A stretch of DNA of 64,000 nt from positions 1,736,001-1,800,000 of the forward strand of contig NZ_WJFD01000001.1 of the NCBI RefSeq assembly GCF_009647655.1. Reading direction: 5' to 3'. Position numbers and translations under genes: made by a program. Positions 53,942 through 63,324 of this stretch are shown here, one piece after another (the stretch's first letter is position 1; every line of letters starts with the position of its first letter). The notes under the pieces were generated by a model that ran no database searches, was not told the DNA's origin, and was given only the letters and a program-made list of their open reading frames with translations. The DNA comes from Chitinophaga sp. SYP-B3965 (GTDB taxonomy: Bacteria; Bacteroidota; Bacteroidia; Chitinophagales; Chitinophagaceae).

Positions 53942-54709
53942 TTAATGAAGGATCTTTTCCAGTTGTTTATCGAGGGCATCTCCCCGCAGGTCTGTTGCCA
54001 GTATCTTACCATCAGGGCCCAGCAGGAAAGACCTCGGCACCACCACTACCATGTAGCTCTTCACGGCCACGCTCTGAAATTCTTTCTGATCACTTACCTG
54101 TGGCCAGGTATATTTATCCTGCTTAATAGCAGCCCGCCAGTCGTCCTGACTTTTATCCAGTGAAAAGCTTACGATCTCAAAGTTTTTATCTTTAAAGCGT
54201 TCGTATGCTTTCACGAGGTTAGGGCTCTCTGCACGGCAGGGTGCGCACCAGCTGGCCCAGAAATCAACGAGCACGTACTTGCCTTTCAGGTCTGATAGTT
54301 TGAAGGGCTGGCCTTCTGCAGTATTGGCAATGATCTCGGGCGCTATTTGCCCCGGCTGGATGAGTTGCAGTGTTCTCATGAGCACCACTACTTCTTTACC
54401 CAGTACACTATTCCGCAGCTGCGGCGAAAATTTCTCAAAGCGGCGTTCTGCATGGTCTACCAATTCCGTAAATACCATTTCATGAAACTTCACCAGACTG
54501 AGATAGTAATCAGGATGCAGTGCTACAAAACTTCGTACCAGCGAGGCTTTCATCGCACTATCCGTTTCGTCGCCAATATGGTCCTGCAATTCTGCTACCT
54601 GCCTGGCGTATACTTTCGGATCAATTTTATCTGCCTGCAACGTTTTTGGTTGAGCAAATAAGGTCCCTGCTGCGAAACTTAAGATCGCAGCTAATAAGCT
54701 AAAGCGCAT
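53942..54709 (-). CDS. TlpA-like thiol-disulfide oxidoreductase, short form
   Basis: A 255-residue exported protein without the DUF4369 domain. The signal peptide (1-19, ending GTLFAQ) is followed by a short helical region and a thioredoxin fold with DFWASWCAPCRAESP, the redox pair in WCAPC at about residue 155, and NFEIVSFSLDKSQDDW. It is the first of three TlpA-like genes in the operon, 11 bp after SusD and 11 bp before the CXXC-less member. Confidence 0.93.
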   Translation of the reverse strand: MRFSLLAAILSFAAGTLFAQPKTLQADKIDPKVYARQVAELQDHIGDETDSAMKASLVRSFVALHPDYYLSLVKFHEMVFTELVDHAERRFEKFSPQLRNSVLGKEVVVLMRTLQLIQPGQIAPEIIANTAEGQPFKLSDLKGKYVLVDFWASWCAPCRAESPNLVKAYERFKDKNFEIVSFSLDKSQDDWRAAIKQDKYTWPQVSDQKEFQSVAVKSYMVVVVPRSFLLGPDGKILATDLRGDALDKQLEKILH

Positions 54710-54720
54710 ATGATTGGTGT

Positions 54721-56139
54721 TTATTGGTACCCTGGTGTTTGGATCAGATTTGGATTAGCGAATACATCTGCTGTTGGAATAGGCCACCACTGTTTGAAGG
54801 TTTGCCATACGCCGCCTTTTTGCGGTGCCACGGTAAGCATCAATGCTTCCAGTTTGTTCGTTCTTCTCAGGTCCAGCATGCGGTGCCCTCCTTCTGTGAA
54901 GAATTCTATGCGGCGTTCCTTTGCAATAGCAGCGAGCATATCATCTTTAGTAGTTGCTGTTGTGCCGGTGAGTGCGGCTCTTGTCCTTACCGCATCCAGG
55001 TCAGCCTTTGCACTGTTGGTACCGGTTATTTTATTCAGCTGCGCACGTGCTTCTGCGCGGATGAGCAATTGTTCTGCGAGGCGGAACACCGTGAGGTATT
55101 CTGCGCCTGTAGTATTTACTTTGTATTTATTCGGGAAGCGGTAAGTGATAGGTGTACCACTTGTTGAAGAGACCTCTCTTGTCCAGGAAGTAAAACGTGC
55201 ATCACCTGCTTCAAAGGCATTCAACAGGTCTGTAGTGAGCACCGTATTCACGCCATTGAATGGGAAGAGTGCAACTGTAGCAGGCGTACCGTTATTATAG
55301 GCGGCATAGTCCCTTACAAATTGAAAACCTATTACACTGGGGATAAGCCCCCATATTGTTTCTTTACTGGCAGCCAGGAATGCAAGGTCTGGTTGTGGCA
55401 GCATGTAGGCAGGATCAGCAATGATGGTAGTGGATTGCAATTCTGCATTCTCCCATTCTCCCAGGTACAGGTACACACGGGCCAGCAAAGCAGTGGCAGC
55501 CGCTTTATTAGGCCTTCCCCGGTTGGTGGCCACCAGGCCATTTGCGCCTTTGTATTCCACACTTAAAAGTTTTTGCGCCTCCAACAGATCTTTCACCACC
55601 TGTTTGTACACATCATTCTGCGGGCTGCGGGAAAGCGCGTTATTCGTTTTATAGAACGAAGTAGTAGAAATGGGCGCATCGCCATACAGGCTGGCTACAT
55701 AGAAATACAGCAAACCTCTTAAGAAATAAGCTTCTCCTAACCACTGGTCTTTATAGTTCAGCGTCTGTGAACCGGAAATTCCTTCAAGGGCCAGGTTAGC
55801 GGCATAGATCTGTTTGTAGAGGGTCGTCCACATAGCGCCGGTATTCGAAGCCTGTACGTTGTTGGAATAAAAAATATTTTCGGTCAGTGCCGTGGGTTCA
55901 ATACACTTTAATTCATCCGTATATAAAGCTGTTTGAAAAGAAATGCCTCTTCCATCGAACACGCTGCCATTTGCCAATGTGGCAAACTGATCATTCAATA
56001 CGGCGGCACTGGATTTGTCTGTTGTATAAGCCCCGCTACCTGCGATGGCTGTTGTTGGAAGTGGTATTTCCAGGAATTTCCCGCATCCGCTGAGCCCTGC
56101 TGTAACGAGAACAATACCAACTATGATTAAACGTTTCAT
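54721..56139 (-). CDS. SusD/RagB-family outer-membrane lipoprotein
   Basis: A 472-residue SusD-like protein. The lipoprotein signal (MKRLIIVGIVLVTAGLSGC) puts the lipid-anchored Cys at residue 19, followed by GKFLEIPLPTT. GEAYFLRGLLYFYVASLYGD and AERLLIRAEARAQLNK-type helices belong to the family core, and KERRIEFFTEGGHRMLDLRR with WPIPTADVFANPNLIQTPGY closes it. It is 10 bp after SusC and is the substrate-binding lid of the pair. The neighbouring peptidase and thioredoxins suggest a peptide or protein substrate rather than a glycan. Confidence 0.95.
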   Translation of the reverse strand: MKRLIIVGIVLVTAGLSGCGKFLEIPLPTTAIAGSGAYTTDKSSAAVLNDQFATLANGSVFDGRGISFQTALYTDELKCIEPTALTENIFYSNNVQASNTGAMWTTLYKQIYAANLALEGISGSQTLNYKDQWLGEAYFLRGLLYFYVASLYGDAPISTTSFYKTNNALSRSPQNDVYKQVVKDLLEAQKLLSVEYKGANGLVATNRGRPNKAAATALLARVYLYLGEWENAELQSTTIIADPAYMLPQPDLAFLAASKETIWGLIPSVIGFQFVRDYAAYNNGTPATVALFPFNGVNTVLTTDLLNAFEAGDARFTSWTREVSSTSGTPITYRFPNKYKVNTTGAEYLTVFRLAEQLLIRAEARAQLNKITGTNSAKADLDAVRTRAALTGTTATTKDDMLAAIAKERRIEFFTEGGHRMLDLRRTNKLEALMLTVAPQKGGVWQTFKQWWPIPTADVFANPNLIQTPGYQ

Positions 56140-56149
56140 GTTTCTTTTT

Positions 56150-59100
56150 TTACAAGTTCATTGAAATACCTCCTGTGAATACCCGCAGCGGCGCCATGCC
56201 TGCTCCCAGGTTCTCAGGATCAAGATCTCCATATTTGGAAATGGTAAGCAGGTTCTGCCCCTGCAGGAAAATGCTGGCTCCCTTAATATGCGCTCTTTTC
56301 AGCAGTGCCGCAGGAAAGGCATAAGAGATGTTCAGGTTATTCAGGCGGAGGTAGTTTGCCTTGGTATATGCACCTGTGCTAAAGTGATAATTAACCTGAC
56401 CCAGGTAGGATAAGAAGCTGCTGCTCAGTTTGGGAATGTCTGTTACATCACCTGGTTTCTGCCAGCGCCTCAGGATATCCCTGGTGGTATTTCCCATGAA
56501 AATGCCGAAAGGATATGTTTGCATGCCGAGGTAAGTAGGTCCCAGCCTGCTGGTATATACCAGGAAGAAATCCAGCGTGATACCTTTGTACTTCAGGGTA
56601 TTCTGCATACCGCCGTAGAACTTCGGCGCGAAGTCCACAAACTCCGTTCTGTCTTTGATCTGATCTAAAGCTCCTCCTGAAAGAATGGTCCACTCTCCTT
56701 TCACACCATTCTTATAAAAAGTATGCGCCCCTGTTTGCGGATCTATGCCGGCATATTTAAACATCGGCTGGCCATTGGTGGATTGCCCTTCTTTGATAGC
56801 GTAATCAAACAATTTCTCGCTCTGCGGATAGGAAACCAATATATTCTTTGGAACAGAAAAATTGATCGTAGTTGTCCAGGAAAAATTCTTCTTCTTAATA
56901 TTGGTGGTGCTCAGTACCATTTCCAACCCGGTGGATCTGATCAGCGCAGGCGAGTTACGGGTAATCGTGCTATACCCTGTAATGGAAGATAACGGTTGCG
57001 GAATTAACTGGTTCTTGGTGAGGTTGCTGTAATAAGACACATCCAGCGAAATGGGGCCTCCCTTTAAGAATTCAAGGTTCAGGCCAATATCCCTTTTCAG
57101 GTTTTGCTCCCATTGCAGCTCAGGATTGGCCAGCACACCCGGCCGCAAACCCGGACTTCCACCGTAAGCGGTACCCTGGAAGTAAGTGTTCATGAACTGG
57201 TAATTACTAATACCATCACCACCGGATGTACCATAACTTCCGCTTATTTTAGCAAAACTCACAACAGGCAATAAAGCTTTAAAGAATCGTTCATCACTCA
57301 CGATCCAACCGGCTCCCACGGAACCGAAAGTACCAAACTGCTTATTAGGCCCGAACTTGGTAGATCCATCGTAACGAACACTCAGGTTAACAAAATATTT
57401 GTTAGCCCAGTCATATCTCAAAAGACCAAAGTAACCCAGGTATCGGGAAGGAATCTGGTTGTAGCTGGTACTTATATTTGCCGGAGCAGCGAATGTTGGA
57501 TTATACAACATCGCATCGCTGATGAAATCATTTCCGGTGGTGGCCTGGGCATAATTCACCTTGTCCATCAGCGTGGCGCCGGCCCTGGCGGTGAGTGTAC
57601 CCTGGTATCCCAGTTTGGTTATATAATTGATGTTAGGGTCCAGCGTCCAGGTACGAACGTTGAAAAGATTCAGGGTGCTGGTAGTGATATAAGCGCTCTG
57701 GGGATTGTAATAGGTAGAAGGATTACCATACAGCTGCCTCCCATATAACGAGTTATATCCAACCAGCGCACGAATGCTTAATCCTTTCGCCAATTCGTAT
57801 TTAAAGTCCAGATTAGTGGTAATGTTATTAGTGGTGTGTTTGGAGATCATCTTAAAAGGAGAAACAATACTTGTTCCCGCACTGCCCAGTGGATTTGACA
57901 AAGCATCAGGCGCCCAGTTGATCTCGCCGTTTGGCAGGAACAAAGGAGCGGCATTAGGGGCCAGTGCAGATAAAGTACTATTGGTGGTGAAATCAACCTG
58001 CAACATGTCGTTCTGGGTAATTGAATAAAGACCGCTCAGGTTAATAGAGAACCGCCTGTTGTTGGTAATAGTGTTGATATTAAAATTCAAGCCACCCTGT
58101 TTGGATGCACCCGCTCCTCTTTGTATGCTTTCCTGTACATTATAATTTCCACCTACCAGGAAATTGATATTATTTGTACCGCCGGAATAACTCACATTGG
58201 TGGAAGTATATTGTGCCTTGCCACCCTGCAGTTCATTCAGCCAGTTAGTATACCGGGTTTCCGGCCAGGTGCCGTTCAGGTCGTAATCAGCAGCCGTCGG
58301 CTGGGCATTATTATTATTTTTCATTGCTTCCCTGCGGAGCATCAGGTATTCTTCTGTATTTAGCAGTTCCGGCGATTTCCCCTTTAACGTAATACCGGAC
58401 CGTACATTCACGGACAGCTGCGGATTACCGGGTTTTCCTTTTTTGGTAGTGATCAGCACTACGCCGTAAGCACCACGGGAACCGTAGATAGAAGTGGCAT
58501 CCGCATCTTTTAATACTTCTACGCGATCTACCACTTCAGGGTTGATATAATCAAAAACATTACCGCCCCGGAGGATATTAGGCTGGCCATTCACAAAAAT
58601 AAATGGCAACGCTTCAGTGGGGTAAGCCACACCATCCACAATGAACAAAGGTGCACTATTACCGTTTAAAGTGCTTCTCCCCCTGATCTGAACACTGATA
58701 GGTGTACCTGGCTGACCGCTTTGCTGTTGTATAAACATACCAGGAACACGGCCCTGCAATGCCTGCAATACGTTAGGTGTAGGATTCCTGGCAATATCTT
58801 CTCCTTTAACGGTGTAGATATTACCAATGCTCATTCTCTTTGTAGTCTGACCATAAGCAGTGATCTGCACCTCATCCAGTTTGGATTCTGATGGTTTTAA
58901 TATGATATAAGTAGTAAGTGTGTTATTGGCAAGGGTTACTTCTTTATCCTCATAACCGATGTAGGAAATCACCAGTATGTCACCCGCATTAGCGTTAATA
59001 GAAAAACGGCCTCTCAGGTCTGTCTGCGTGCCTTCCTTACTGTTCTTCAACCGTACACTGGCACCAGATAGCGGAGTAAAATCAGCGCTGACCACCACAC

Positions 59101-59620
59101 CATTAATCACCTGGTAAGCGGGTACTACTACCGGCGCTTCTTCCAGTTGACGACCTGCGGGCCCGTCTACCGGCAGCAATGCCTTTTTACTGATCACAAT
59201 TTGTTTGCCGCGAACGGTATAATCCAGCGGAAGTTTTTTAAAGACTTCTTTCAGGAAGAGGTCCAGCGGCATGTCTGTAGCTTTTACCGTTACAGGCTCA
59301 ATGTTGCGGAGTATCGCCTCATTGTAAAAGAAAAAATAACCGGTTTGCTTTTCAGCAGCAGCAATTACTTTTTCCAAAGCCACTTTGTTGCCGGTGAAGG
59401 TGACAGACTGGGCCTTGCTATTGGCACTCAGCTGTAAGCAAGCGGCGGTGAGGAAGATGATAGTTAGTTTCATCGCATTCAAAATTAATCTCCTGTTGGC
59501 GGGATGGGATCTTCCCGTGATTAATCTCATGACTAACAGGATCCTGGTTGATGCCCAGCCTTTATGATACGGGGCATGAAGCTCCGTAACCGGCTGGTTG
59601 CAATACACATTTTTTTGCAT
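56150..59620 (-). CDS. SusC/RagA-type TonB-dependent receptor with STN domain and long N-terminus
   Basis: An outer-membrane receptor of 1156 residues from 59620. The hydrophobic signal segment (MKLTIIFLTAACLQLSANSK) begins only at codon 50 (59473); the preceding 49 residues are basic and polar. Starts at codons 1, 31 (59530) and 50 are possible. I recall similarly long N-termini in other Chitinophaga SusC proteins and keep the longest. The STN domain (about 72-145, with VTFTGNKVALEKVIAAAEKQ), the regulatory beta domain, the plug with LDEVQITAYGQTTKRMSIGN and YGSRGAYGVVLITTKKGKPG, and the barrel follow. It heads a six-gene operon to 48751 and is signalled to the sigma/FecR pair upstream. Confidence 0.94.
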   Translation of the reverse strand: MQKNVYCNQPVTELHAPYHKGWASTRILLVMRLITGRSHPANRRLILNAMKLTIIFLTAACLQLSANSKAQSVTFTGNKVALEKVIAAAEKQTGYFFFYNEAILRNIEPVTVKATDMPLDLFLKEVFKKLPLDYTVRGKQIVISKKALLPVDGPAGRQLEEAPVVVPAYQVINGVVVSADFTPLSGASVRLKNSKEGTQTDLRGRFSINANAGDILVISYIGYEDKEVTLANNTLTTYIILKPSESKLDEVQITAYGQTTKRMSIGNIYTVKGEDIARNPTPNVLQALQGRVPGMFIQQQSGQPGTPISVQIRGRSTLNGNSAPLFIVDGVAYPTEALPFIFVNGQPNILRGGNVFDYINPEVVDRVEVLKDADATSIYGSRGAYGVVLITTKKGKPGNPQLSVNVRSGITLKGKSPELLNTEEYLMLRREAMKNNNNAQPTAADYDLNGTWPETRYTNWLNELQGGKAQYTSTNVSYSGGTNNINFLVGGNYNVQESIQRGAGASKQGGLNFNINTITNNRRFSINLSGLYSITQNDMLQVDFTTNSTLSALAPNAAPLFLPNGEINWAPDALSNPLGSAGTSIVSPFKMISKHTTNNITTNLDFKYELAKGLSIRALVGYNSLYGRQLYGNPSTYYNPQSAYITTSTLNLFNVRTWTLDPNINYITKLGYQGTLTARAGATLMDKVNYAQATTGNDFISDAMLYNPTFAAPANISTSYNQIPSRYLGYFGLLRYDWANKYFVNLSVRYDGSTKFGPNKQFGTFGSVGAGWIVSDERFFKALLPVVSFAKISGSYGTSGGDGISNYQFMNTYFQGTAYGGSPGLRPGVLANPELQWEQNLKRDIGLNLEFLKGGPISLDVSYYSNLTKNQLIPQPLSSITGYSTITRNSPALIRSTGLEMVLSTTNIKKKNFSWTTTINFSVPKNILVSYPQSEKLFDYAIKEGQSTNGQPMFKYAGIDPQTGAHTFYKNGVKGEWTILSGGALDQIKDRTEFVDFAPKFYGGMQNTLKYKGITLDFFLVYTSRLGPTYLGMQTYPFGIFMGNTTRDILRRWQKPGDVTDIPKLSSSFLSYLGQVNYHFSTGAYTKANYLRLNNLNISYAFPAALLKRAHIKGASIFLQGQNLLTISKYGDLDPENLGAGMAPLRVFTGGISMNL

Positions 59621-59863
59621 AACTTGCAGTAGTTTGGTTGATTAAATAATTGACGTTTACAAGCGTAACTTCATTTGGTCCAGCCAGGCATCCAGTCGCT
59701 ACGGGGCCTAATCCGCAGCGACTTTCTTTTACCTGTTTTGGGTACCGTCTATGATCTATGTATTCCTCTAATGTTGGTTGGTTCTTTCTTCTGACTAAGC
59801 AGTATTATCCTGATATGATCTTGTTGGGACCATTTATATTCTTCTTTTGTACAAATATGTGTG

Positions 59864-61114
59864 TTAAGGCATCACGGTCAATGTTCTTCCTTCCATCTTA
59901 AAATTCACACCCGCTTTCTTTAATACCTCTAATGCATCTGTCAGATCCAGGGTCCGGTCTATCTTTCCTTTAAATTTGGCAGTGTAGACAGCCTGTTCAT
60001 AATTGATCTCGATATTATACCAGCGTCCCATCTGCCGCATCACGGTACGCACATCTGCGTTGTTAAAAGAGAAGATGCCATTCTTCCATGCTACTGTTTC
60101 TGATACATCCACATCGTTGATGAGTTTTATTGCGCCATCTGTATTTACCTGCGCCTGTTGTCCGGGAGTTAAGGTCTGCGTGTTTATCCTTACCGCGCCT
60201 TCTAATAAAGTAGTATTGATAGTAGGTTCATCTGTATAAGCATTCACATTAAATTCTGTTCCTAATACGAGGATCTCAGTTTGGTTGTTCACCTTTACTT
60301 TAAAAGGTTTTTGCGCATCCTGTGTTACCTCAAAGTACGCTTCTCCGGTGATTTCCACTGTTCTTGTATTGTTAATGAAAGCAGTGGGATAACGGAGGGA
60401 AGATGCGGCATTCAGCCAAACCTTAGATCCATCCGGTAAGGTTACCCGGAACTGGCCGCCCCTTGGCGTAACCAGGGTGTTAAAGTGTTCAGTTTTGGAT
60501 GCACCCTGTACATCATATTCCAGCTGGCCGCCCTGCTGACGGATAGCGGTGCTCCCCTGGCGAATCACCTGGTTGCCGGCGCTATCCAGTGCTACAGTAG
60601 ATCCGTCCGCCAGTGTGAGGATGGCCTTTGTGCTGCCCGGTGTTATACCAGCTAATTCAGGGATCTGCCGGAGGTAGCGTTGTGACCAGAAGTAAAAACC
60701 CGTAGCCAGTGCCATCAGAACCGCTGCCGCAGCTACCCAACGACGGTAGTTGATGCGGCGTACCCGTGATTGGTTGTATACGGTTTTCCTGTTGTATCCG
60801 CTTGTGCCGTGACGTTCATCGGTGCTGCGTGTGCCCGTTTCGCCCGTGCTGCTGCGTGTACCTGCTTCACCAGTGTTATTATCCTGCAGCAGGATACCCG
60901 CCTCCGCGAGTTTCGCTGTTGATCTCTTTTGTGCTGTTTCCAGTTCTTTCAGGCCATTCGCTACATACCCTTCCTCCAGCATGGCTTCCAACATCGCCGC
61001 ATTGGCGGCAGAAGCCTGCTTCCAGCTTTCCAGCTCTGCTATTTCTTCCTCACTTGCCTCCTGCTTCAGCAGCCTGACTATTAGTTCCGATATTCTCTCT
61101 CTGGCATCGCTCAT
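59864..61114 (-). CDS. FecR-type anti-sigma factor with repeat-containing linker
   Basis: A 416-residue single-pass regulator. The cytoplasmic N-terminal domain (about 1-75) is joined to the membrane segment (about 126-145, WVAAAAVLMALATGFYFW) by a linker with an imperfect internal repeat (AGTRSSTGE and TGTRSTDE), longer than in the other two FecR proteins here. The FecR domain has WLNAASSLRYP, GEAYFEVTQD and LGTEFNVNAY, and the DUF4974 domain closes the protein. It lies 53 bp after its sigma factor; the 243 bp between it and SusC show no clear promoter match. Confidence 0.93.
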   Translation of the reverse strand: MSDARERISELIVRLLKQEASEEEIAELESWKQASAANAAMLEAMLEEGYVANGLKELETAQKRSTAKLAEAGILLQDNNTGEAGTRSSTGETGTRSTDERHGTSGYNRKTVYNQSRVRRINYRRWVAAAAVLMALATGFYFWSQRYLRQIPELAGITPGSTKAILTLADGSTVALDSAGNQVIRQGSTAIRQQGGQLEYDVQGASKTEHFNTLVTPRGGQFRVTLPDGSKVWLNAASSLRYPTAFINNTRTVEITGEAYFEVTQDAQKPFKVKVNNQTEILVLGTEFNVNAYTDEPTINTTLLEGAVRINTQTLTPGQQAQVNTDGAIKLINDVDVSETVAWKNGIFSFNNADVRTVMRQMGRWYNIEINYEQAVYTAKFKGKIDRTLDLTDALEVLKKAGVNFKMEGRTLTVMP

Positions 61115-61166
61115 ACTATATATACTGCGGGATGAAATAATTGTTACGGAAAAAAATAAGAAATAT

Positions 61167-61736
61167 TTATTGTGGTGGGAAAATTATCAATTTCATAATG
61201 ATAATCAATTCGATACGATAGAGGGAAGATCGTAGTATCTTTAAGGCTTCTGCCTTCCGGACCCTTACGGCAGCATCTTTCATTTGCAGGAGGTCTGCAA
61301 TTTCGGCGTTCTTCAGTCCGTCTATATAGGCCAGTTTAAATACCTCCCGCATATGTGGGGGCAGTTCTTCTATCTCATCCCGGATGCGGGTGAATACCCT
61401 GGCTTCCACGATCTCATGGAAATACCGGTCTTCATGTTCCTGTTCACTGATGTGTAAAAGTTCCTGCAACTGCTGTATATCCCGGTGTTGCTTCTTCAGA
61501 TGATCAAAACAGGCATTCCTGGTCATTACGCGCAGATAGCCCAGCAGATGGGGCCTGCTCTCAAACAATTTCTTTTGTGTCCATAAACGGATAAAAACAT
61601 CAGCTACTACGTCCGGGGCTTCATCTCCTATCAGGTGCCTGGACAGGAAATACAATTCTGGATAATACTGATTATATATAGTAGTAAAAGCCGATGCCTG
61701 CCCGTCTGCTAACTGCTGTAATAACTCATCATTCAT
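61167..61736 (-). CDS. ECF sigma-70 factor (FecI-like, Bacteroidetes type)
   Basis: A 189-residue sigma factor. Region 2 has FTTIYNQYYPELYFLSRHLI and VVADVFIRLWTQKK; region 4 has LPPHMREVFKLAYIDGLKNA and EIADLLQMKDAAVRVRKAEA. It heads the third sigma/FecR/SusCD set. The fucosidase gene upstream ends in a strong terminator, so this gene must have its own promoter in the 40 bp before its start; TAAATTTA there is one base from the -7 consensus but lacks a -33 partner. Confidence 0.93.
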   Translation of the reverse strand: MNDELLQQLADGQASAFTTIYNQYYPELYFLSRHLIGDEAPDVVADVFIRLWTQKKLFESRPHLLGYLRVMTRNACFDHLKKQHRDIQQLQELLHISEQEHEDRYFHEIVEARVFTRIRDEIEELPPHMREVFKLAYIDGLKNAEIADLLQMKDAAVRVRKAEALKILRSSLYRIELIIIMKLIIFPPQ

Positions 61737-61776
61737 ATATAGTAAGGTCTGCCCTGTGTGTAAATTTAAAACAAAA

Positions 61777-61802
61777 AAGCCGCAAGTAAGTACTTGCGGC
61801 TT
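61777..61802 (-). terminator. Rho-independent terminator of the fucosidase gene
   Basis: A 12-bp perfect inverted repeat (61777-61788 with 61791-61802) is followed on the minus strand by TTTTTTGTTTT. It lies 25 bp past the fucosidase stop and separates it from the sigma factor. Confidence 0.92.
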
Positions 61803-61826
61803 ATATAGACAGAGCAGGTGTCCTAA

Positions 61827-63113
61827 TTATATAACCGGGGCAGCCATCACATCTCCATCCATTTCCAGTACGATCACATAGTTGATGGGTGCAGGCGTAA
61901 GGGTTAGATGGATCTTTCCATCCTGCTGGTTGTATGTGATCTCCTGGTGTGTGTTTAGTACAAAGGCCTTTTTTACTTTCTTTATGGCTGGTAAAGAAAG
62001 TTGTGTGGCATCGGTTTTAAGGATGTGTATAAACACCTTGTTACCTTTCCGGGTAGCGGTGTATTGATCAGTAGGGTTGTATGGGCCTCCCCAAGTGCCA
62101 TAGATGGATGTACCGTTCTGTTGCAGCCAATCTCCCATTTCCTTTAAACGGGCCACCTGCCGGGCCTCTATGCGGCCATCAGGCATAGGGCCTACATTAA
62201 AGAGGAGGTTGCCGTTACCGCCTGCCGTTTTTTCCAGGATGGTCAGGCACTCTTTCAGCGATTTCATTTTATCGTTCGGTTTCCAGGCCCATTGATTGCA
62301 AATGGTGAAGCAGCTTTCCCAGGGCATGGTCATATTCATCCTGCCTACTACCTGTTCCGGGGTATCATAATCCCCTACCATTGCTGCGGGGTCTATCTTT
62401 TTATTTTCCACGGCAGCCATTTCTTTGCCCAGGCGGTTATTGATGATCACATCCGGTTTAATGGATTTAAGGTAAGCATAGATGTCTTTTCCCATGTCAT
62501 TTGTCCAGGGCTTCTCCCAGCCGCCATCAAACCAGAGCATGTAAGGATCATAGTTCGTGAGCAGTTCTTTCAGCTGGGCCTTCATGAACACAATGTATTT
62601 ATTGATATCAGACTTAGGATCCGGTGTTTGGTTGTGTGCGGAGTGGATGGGATACTCCGGGTGATACCAGTCCAGTACAGAGTAATAAATGCAGAACTTA
62701 ATGCCTGCTTTTTTACAGGCTTTGGCCAGCGCACCTACGATATCCTTTTTATAAGGTGTAGCGGCGATATCATACTCCGTAAAGGCAGAAGGCCATAAGC
62801 AAAATCCATCGTGATGGCGGGCGGTGATGGTGAGGTATTGCATGCCGGCATCCTTTGCTGCTTTCACCCATTCATCTGCATTGAACAATACAGGGTTGAA
62901 TTCTTTGTACAGTTGGTCATAATCTGCTTTTGGGACTTCTTTATCCCGGCTCCAGCCGATCTCCGTTCCTCTCAGGGTTACGGGTCCCCAGTGGATGAAC
63001 ATGCCAAAACGTTTATCCATGAAGCCGGACATTACGGCTTTGGAGGTTTGCTGGGCTATAGCGCTGCTACAGAGGCAGACAATAAAGAGTAACGTGAAAA
63101 TCCTTCTTATCAT
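61827..63113 (-). CDS. GH29 alpha-L-fucosidase, exported
   Basis: A 428-residue glycosidase with a signal peptide (1-20, ending SSAIAQ). The GH29 landmarks are present: FGMFIHWGP at 36-44, ITARHHDGFCLWPSAFTEYD at about 96-115 with His100 and His101, and the nucleophile Asp196 in MLWFDGGW. The domain near the end (about 330-425) is the short C-terminal beta sandwich. The enzyme removes alpha-linked L-fucose from glycans with retention of configuration. It is monocistronic and is not part of the neighbouring SusC operon, though it lies next to its sigma factor. Confidence 0.95.
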   Translation of the reverse strand: MIRRIFTLLFIVCLCSSAIAQQTSKAVMSGFMDKRFGMFIHWGPVTLRGTEIGWSRDKEVPKADYDQLYKEFNPVLFNADEWVKAAKDAGMQYLTITARHHDGFCLWPSAFTEYDIAATPYKKDIVGALAKACKKAGIKFCIYYSVLDWYHPEYPIHSAHNQTPDPKSDINKYIVFMKAQLKELLTNYDPYMLWFDGGWEKPWTNDMGKDIYAYLKSIKPDVIINNRLGKEMAAVENKKIDPAAMVGDYDTPEQVVGRMNMTMPWESCFTICNQWAWKPNDKMKSLKECLTILEKTAGGNGNLLFNVGPMPDGRIEARQVARLKEMGDWLQQNGTSIYGTWGGPYNPTDQYTATRKGNKVFIHILKTDATQLSLPAIKKVKKAFVLNTHQEITYNQQDGKIHLTLTPAPINYVIVLEMDGDVMAAPVI

Positions 63114-63324
63114 ATGATAAAGTTAGGGAGTCGCGTTACCTGAACCAATAGATTATCATTTTAGTTTGATGGACTATCCGCTGTTATTGTTATTACTGCA
63201 AGGCTGGCGCAGATAACATCGGTAACTTTAACGATTATCTTGTTCCCCTCCATCATAATTGAGAATGCCCATCCTGCCTTTTTTCATGTTGCCATTTAGT
63301 TCACGGTTTTAAAAAATAGTGTCA

